Below, piece by piece: positions 59,672 to 64,000 of a stretch of DNA of 64,000 bases. The translations under genes and the position numbers were made by a program. The stretch's first letter is position 1, and every line of letters begins with the position of its first letter. Origin of the DNA: a virus. The stretch is taken from IMG/VR virus record IMGVR_UViG_3300025655_000030, positions 1 through 64,000 of that record. One strand, given 5' to 3'. Below the pieces are notes generated by a model, which saw only the letters and a program-made list of their open reading frames with translations, searched no databases and was not told the origin of the DNA.

Positions 59672-60798
59672 ACGTCCTCGTCATCAATGATATATTCTTC
59701 ATCTGATTTAACAATTGAAGATTCTATACTACCATGAATACCCCCTGTACCAAAATCATACTGAAAGCCATTAATTATAACATTTAAGTTATCCGCAACA
59801 TTCCAATTAATCCAATAACTAATTTTACCTGTTTTTAATACCTCCTCACTTAACCAACATAAAGGTTTCTCCTTTTTATACTTCTCCATTTGTAGGTCAG
59901 TAGGTTTCTTAAATAGTTTTTGACGCTTTGTACGCATCTTACAATATTTAGCAACTTCCCCTAACTCACTCTCTAAAATATCACCAAATACACCTTTAGT
60001 TTCCCAAATAGTTTGTTTCTTTAACCATTCTAATATTGCATTAAATTCAGGTCTATCAAATTTTACATAATCAAATATACATTCTTTAAGTTTAATAGAC
60101 TTACGAATAGTTTGTCTAGGTTTTCTATTCTCGTCAAAACAACAACCGCGATTAGCTTCTTCCAACTTCATAATGAAATAGTCTTTACCAATTTTAGTGT
60201 CGTTATGATTAATAAAATTCTTATCATATTTAATAGATAGTTCTTCTCTAAACTCTATCTGTGCTTTAGATTGTTTATAAAATAAGTATGTTTGTAACAT
60301 ATCATGTTTATTGTATTTGATTAGAGTATCAATCTCGTCTGAGGTTAAATACTTCCCTACTGGGAAAGGTAAATCCTCAATATTATCAGACCTCATATTA
60401 AACTCTAACATTTTTAACGAAGTAGCTCTTGCCATATTATCAAAGTGATGAATCTTATACAAATCCATCTGGTTTATTAACCAATGCTTCTCCCAAATGA
60501 TATGAGCAAATCTATCTTCACAATGAATAATTTCCATAGCTTTGTTATAAATATCTTCAACTGTACATTTTTTATTTTTACTAAGGTAATGTAATACAGG
60601 ATAGTCAAACCCTATACTATTAAACCCTACCATTCTACCATTAGTTTTACGAATCATAGATAAATGCTTAAACAGTTCTTTCCTTTGGTCTTTCCTAAAA
60701 GAGATTTCAAAGGTCTTAGATTTCTTTGTTTCAGCATTACCTATTACTATAGTAAAACAGTTTGGGTATGTTTCGATGTCATATATATAATCTGTCAC
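59672..60798 (-). CDS. DNA polymerase, family B, exon 1 of 2
   Basis: 375 codons plus two bases. It starts MTDYIYDIETY with exonuclease motif Exo I (Asp7, Glu9), then GFNSIGFDYPV (Exo II) and YNKHDMLQTY (Exo III), so proofreading is intact. It ends at EDV, the first half of polymerase motif A. In unspliced RNA the frame reads on to a stop at 59641. The ATG overlaps the end of the primase-helicase gene, so it is in the replication operon. Confidence 0.9.
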
Positions 60799-62732
60799 TC
60801 ATCTCCTCCAAAATCTTCTTCATACACTATACCATCATCAGTTTTCATTTCAACAGGTGTTTCCTCAATTGTTCTGGGTGATTTGTTAGGTGTACCTTTT
60901 TCCATATAATCATCTAAATCATAACATTCCCTACTGTTGAAATCATAATACCATGTACCAGCTTCACCCGTAATCCCTCCCCTACATTTAGGTAATCTTA
61001 CTCTAGTTGAATTCCTGACAGTATTATCATTTGATTCTTTATCCCTCTCTAGTAATATATTGTAAGCAGCGCTCCTTACTAAGTCGCCAGTACCAGCGGC
61101 ATCATATTCATTTATAGGTGCTAACTTACCATCCTTACTTGGTGGCTGTTTTCTGGTGTGCAATATGTTAATAATACGATTACCATTTTTAATAAACATC
61201 TTCTGCCACTTCATATGTCTTTGTTGAGTGTCTAAATCTGTCCCAGCTAAAGCATCCGATAGTACGTCAATCACAAATATCTTAGAACCATATTTCTTGT
61301 TAATCTTCTCTAAGGTTTTCTCCATCTTGTGAATGTCCCCATCCCTTTCGTCCACTAAGTAAAATCTAGGTTCTCCCATCTCATTAAACCAAAGTTGGTT
61401 ACACTTTTCCATAATATAGGGTTTTTGTAGGTACTCTAATCTGTCATTATCACTCATCCATCTAAGGTTCTTTTCAAGATGTATTGACAATAAATCAACA
61501 CCCCACTGACCTTCTGTAGCTTCTAATGAAACTATGGTAGGAGGACTAGGTGCATGGAATATCCAATGGTACACATCATTATTCACATGACTTGTTTTAC
61601 CTGTCGAAGTTGCTGCTATAATATTAGTAATTGTACAATCTAATATACCTCCACCCATCATCGCCTGCATTTTGTGTTGATAAGGTGGTAATGTAAGTCT
61701 CTCAGTACCTAACTCATCTAAGATAGCATTCATGGTAGTGGAACTAGACTTAACTCCATCATCAACTACTGGTTTAGCGTTGAAAAAATCCCTACAGAAT
61801 TGGTTTTCCTTACCATCTAACAACATCTTATTAGGGTCTTTACTCGACCATAATGCTATCTTTACTTTATCTTTAGGTAAAACTTCTAACGCTTTTAAAG
61901 TAGCTTCTTTACCTGCATCATCGTTATCAAAACCCAATATGATATTATCAAAACCATCTAACCAATCATACTGTGCAGCTATTTGCTTATAAGCGCTCCC
62001 TTCACCAGTTGTGGGACTCACTACAGGTATAGGTAAATATTCATCACCATAACGCTTCTGTTGATTCTCTAACAACATCTGAAATGCTGCTAAAGTATCC
62101 TCCTGACCCCCAACTAACAACACATACTTACCAGTAACTTTACGAAAGAAGTATTGACCAAATAGCTCTGATTTAGAGCCTGTTCTACCTACTCTTCCAT
62201 AACGGAAGTCTTTAGGGTGATTTCTACAAGCGAAACCTGTAACCTTGTAATCCTCAGTCTCAGGATAATACCTAGCTACAACGTTACCCTTCTTGTCTAA
62301 CTTAGTTAGTGTACCAAAGAATCTACACGTCTCTCTGCTAATACCTCTATAATTGTTACAATCATAACCTACTTCCTTAATCATAGATTTAACTTGTTCT
62401 TTAGTTAACGCCACAGACTTAGGTTTATAAGTTTTCTCTTTCTTATTCACTACGCCAGTTTCAGCAATACCTAATATATCCGCTAATTCTTGTTTAAGAG
62501 GAGTAGAGTCATCGAATGTATGTACCTCACTTTTAGAGAATGGTTGACAACATGATCTACAGTAAGCGTCATAGAATAGATTACCTTCACTATCCTCTTT
62601 CTCATAACAACTTAGAGCATCGCTACTACTGCAAGGGTCTTTACCTTCAACTTCATTTGCTATACAGTGGTAATTCCCTACGAATACCCCACTTTCAAGT
62701 TCCTCTTTGAATTCTTTCTTAACTTTAGCCAT
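60795..62732 (-). CDS. DNA primase-helicase (T7 gp4-like)
   Basis: 645 aa. An N-terminal zinc-binding domain (PCSSSDALSC, then YCRSCC) is followed by a TOPRIM primase domain (VGGQEDTLAA and LGFDNDDAGKEA). The helicase domain has NIIAATSTGKTS (Walker A) and IFVIDVLSDAL (Walker B), with ILHTRKQPP. The TOPRIM Glu of EGxxD appears as Gly (GGQED), which may reduce primase activity. The start is placed at ATG 62732. It is next to DNA polymerase, as in T7-like replisomes. Confidence 0.88.
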   Translation of the reverse strand: MAKVKKEFKEELESGVFVGNYHCIANEVEGKDPCSSSDALSCYEKEDSEGNLFYDAYCRSCCQPFSKSEVHTFDDSTPLKQELADILGIAETGVVNKKEKTYKPKSVALTKEQVKSMIKEVGYDCNNYRGISRETCRFFGTLTKLDKKGNVVARYYPETEDYKVTGFACRNHPKDFRYGRVGRTGSKSELFGQYFFRKVTGKYVLLVGGQEDTLAAFQMLLENQQKRYGDEYLPIPVVSPTTGEGSAYKQIAAQYDWLDGFDNIILGFDNDDAGKEATLKALEVLPKDKVKIALWSSKDPNKMLLDGKENQFCRDFFNAKPVVDDGVKSSSTTMNAILDELGTERLTLPPYQHKMQAMMGGGILDCTITNIIAATSTGKTSHVNNDVYHWIFHAPSPPTIVSLEATEGQWGVDLLSIHLEKNLRWMSDNDRLEYLQKPYIMEKCNQLWFNEMGEPRFYLVDERDGDIHKMEKTLEKINKKYGSKIFVIDVLSDALAGTDLDTQQRHMKWQKMFIKNGNRIINILHTRKQPPSKDGKLAPINEYDAAGTGDLVRSAAYNILLERDKESNDNTVRNSTRVRLPKCRGGITGEAGTWYYDFNSRECYDLDDYMEKGTPNKSPRTIEETPVEMKTDDGIVYEEDFGGDE

Positions 62733-62946
62733 ACATACCACCAACTCCTAATAAGTAACAACATAAGTATAACACCCATGAAAATATACAGAACCAAAAT
62801 GATAGACCTACAATAAGAAATTTAAATTTATGTTTATTGTGGTTATTGTAATCCTCAGCAGGGTCTTTAAACATAATTACCATCAACAGAGGTAATATCA
62901 CTAATAGCACAGTAACCATTACATTTAATAGAAACCAATCACTCAT
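62725..62946 (-). CDS. small membrane protein, 73 aa
   Basis: Two long hydrophobic segments (FLLNVMVTVLLVILPLLMVI and FKFLIVGLSFWFCIFSWVLY, continuing). The start is ATG 62946, overlapping the upstream gene. Not recognised. It is expressed with replication genes. Confidence 0.6.
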   Translation of the reverse strand: MSDWFLLNVMVTVLLVILPLLMVIMFKDPAEDYNNHNKHKFKFLIVGLSFWFCIFSWVLYLCCYLLGVGGMYG

Positions 62947-63124
62947 CACTATCATTCCAGAATAAATCTAATTGCCTAACCTCAATTTCTTCTAACTGTT
63001 CATGTAAACATTCTAACTCTGCCTTAACACACTTATTTTCTGAGGATAAGTGTTTACGATAATTATTTAAGTACTCTATTCTATTTTTTATATTCTGTTC
63101 TTGTTCATCTATGCTAATCATCAC
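62939..63124 (-). CDS. coiled-coil protein, 61 aa
   Basis: Helical and charged throughout (VKAELECLHEQLEEIEVRQL), a short coiled coil. AGGAGG precedes the ATG. Not recognised. Confidence 0.6.
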   Translation of the reverse strand: MMISIDEQEQNIKNRIEYLNNYRKHLSSENKCVKAELECLHEQLEEIEVRQLDLFWNDSDE

Positions 63125-63257
63125 AATACACCTCCTTCAAACTATCATTATGAATTTCTTCTATTAAAGATACGTATTCCTCAATCAAACCTTCAAGTTG
63201 TTGTGTTTTGAGTTCTATAAGTCTGTACAAAACTTCTGCTCTATCTTGCTTACTCAT
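63114..63257 (-). CDS. hypothetical helical protein, 47 aa
   Basis: ATG 63257 to TAG 63114, starting MSKQDRAEVL, a charged single helix. Overlaps the next gene by 11 bases and the previous by an ATGA. Not recognised. Confidence 0.55.
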   Translation of the reverse strand: MSKQDRAEVLYRLIELKTQQLEGLIEEYVSLIEEIHNDSLKEVYCDD

Positions 63258-63421
63258 AAATAATTACCTAACAGTTGTAAATCCTCTTTAGATAAGTACA
63301 TTTCAGATAGTTCATTTAACTGGATATAACTAATCCAGCTATACGTTTCAATATCCCCAGTATCATTTTCATAGTCCAGAATAGCATGGAATACATCTCT
63401 GTAGTAGTATTTTATTAACAT
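63254..63421 (-). CDS. hypothetical protein, 55 aa
   Basis: ATG 63421 to TGA 63254, starting MLIKYYYRDV. Acidic, Tyr-rich; its start lies inside the end of the upstream gene with GAGGAGG in front. Not recognised. Confidence 0.58.
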   Translation of the reverse strand: MLIKYYYRDVFHAILDYENDTGDIETYSWISYIQLNELSEMYLSKEDLQLLGNYL

Positions 63422-63843
63422 AACTCCTCCTCATCATATACATTACAATTGTTTTCTGTTCGGTAAGTTAACTCATCCTCAAACATATTAACCATATGAT
63501 CTGGTATATGAGTTTGTGTATTAATAATAGCTTGAATATGTTCATTTGTCATGTCTTTTAGTAAAACTCTTTTAAAAGGTTCATCACCATTCTTACCATA
63601 AGTTCCCCAACTAAACACGTTACGTATTTTAACGTGTAAATCCTCATAAAAAACATCTAGGCAAGTGGGTCTAACGATGTTAACACTTCTACGAATATAG
63701 TCATTACCACCATCTGTGAAGTAAGTTTCACCTGTTATTGTGTCAACATGCTCTTTGTAATCCCATCTACTCCCACTATGTAGGGTGGTTCCATCTGGTG
63801 TAACTATACAGTTTCTAAGAATGTTTCTGTCAATATTTATCAT
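63415..63843 (-). CDS. hypothetical protein, 142 aa
   Basis: Not recognised. Mixed alpha/beta with several His, Arg and Asn residues; starts MINIDRNILR. Its start overlaps the stop of the small membrane gene upstream. A ribosome site is not clear, as the ATG follows AAAT only. Confidence 0.6.
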   Translation of the reverse strand: MINIDRNILRNCIVTPDGTTLHSGSRWDYKEHVDTITGETYFTDGGNDYIRRSVNIVRPTCLDVFYEDLHVKIRNVFSWGTYGKNGDEPFKRVLLKDMTNEHIQAIINTQTHIPDHMVNMFEDELTYRTENNCNVYDEEELC

Positions 63844-63950
63844 TTTATATTAAACCTCTTTGATATGTAATTTAAAATCCTGATTAACCCTAAAATCCCT
63901 ATTACTATGACTAATAGTGATAGTAATACAAACCCTACATGTAAATCCAT
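63840..63950 (-). CDS. small membrane peptide, 36 aa
   Basis: ATG 63950 to TGA 63840, starting MDLHVGFVLL, a single transmembrane helix with a basic C-terminus. TAGGAT precedes the ATG. The stop overlaps the next start (ATGA). It is the most upstream gene readable in this leftward unit. Confidence 0.52.
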   Translation of the reverse strand: MDLHVGFVLLSLLVIVIGILGLIRILNYISKRFNIK

Positions 63951-64000
63951 AAGCTATCCTACCACAACAAATGTTTAAATAAAACCACTAATCCACAAAT

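Overview
The window is one contiguous piece of a low-GC double-stranded DNA bacteriophage with a contractile tail. The evidence for this is a terminase, portal, prohead protease, scaffold and major capsid cluster, a tail sheath and tube pair, a full baseplate set, tail fibres and a lysis cassette. An overlapping inner-membrane and lipoprotein spanin pair (36549-37287) points to a Gram-negative host. The host genus cannot be read from the sequence. No integrase or lysogeny repressor was recognised, so a lytic lifestyle is the simplest reading.

Layout. (1) Positions 1-3009, minus strand: polynucleotide kinase (cut by the window edge), T4 Rnl1-type RNA ligase, small unknown genes and a DNA methyltransferase, all read from one promoter near 3050. 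(2) Positions 3010-5049: a divergent, mostly non-coding region with three sigma70-like rightward promoters, two tiny genes, tandem and inverted repeats, and two blocks of predicted RNA structure. The larger block (4356-4885) has at least eight helices and ends in a terminator-like stem. (3) Positions 5050-38758, plus strand: a mosaic beta-propeller protein, terminase, portal, head, neck, tail, baseplate, fibre and lysis genes in virion-assembly order. (4) A bidirectional terminator at 38763-38790. (5) Positions 38798-63950, minus strand: nucleotide metabolism (NrdA, NrdB, ThyX, MazG-like, DUF5664, HAD phosphatase), replication (B-family DNA polymerase, primase-helicase, SSB-like protein, FEN-like and DnaQ-like nucleases), a macro-domain protein, a PcfJ-like protein and many small overlapping genes.

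The window is heavily loaded with homing elements. Four group I introns can be placed to the base by the usual rules (U before the 5' site, G at the 3' end, reading frame restored): two in the portal gene, one in the tape-measure gene, and one in the DNA polymerase gene exactly at the motif A catalytic aspartate. Only the polymerase intron carries an endonuclease (GIY-YIG). Free-standing endonuclease genes lie before the large terminase gene, at 40953, at 51914, and at 49395. The last has captured the first codons of the neighbouring phosphatase gene.

Other features beyond routine phage annotation: a lambda-type GGGAAAG frameshift site in the tail chaperone gene, a CheY-like receiver protein and an HExxH membrane protein inside the lysis region, and promoters embedded in inverted repeats. 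One of these inverted repeats would hide the ribosome binding site in read-through RNA. No classical endolysin was recognised.
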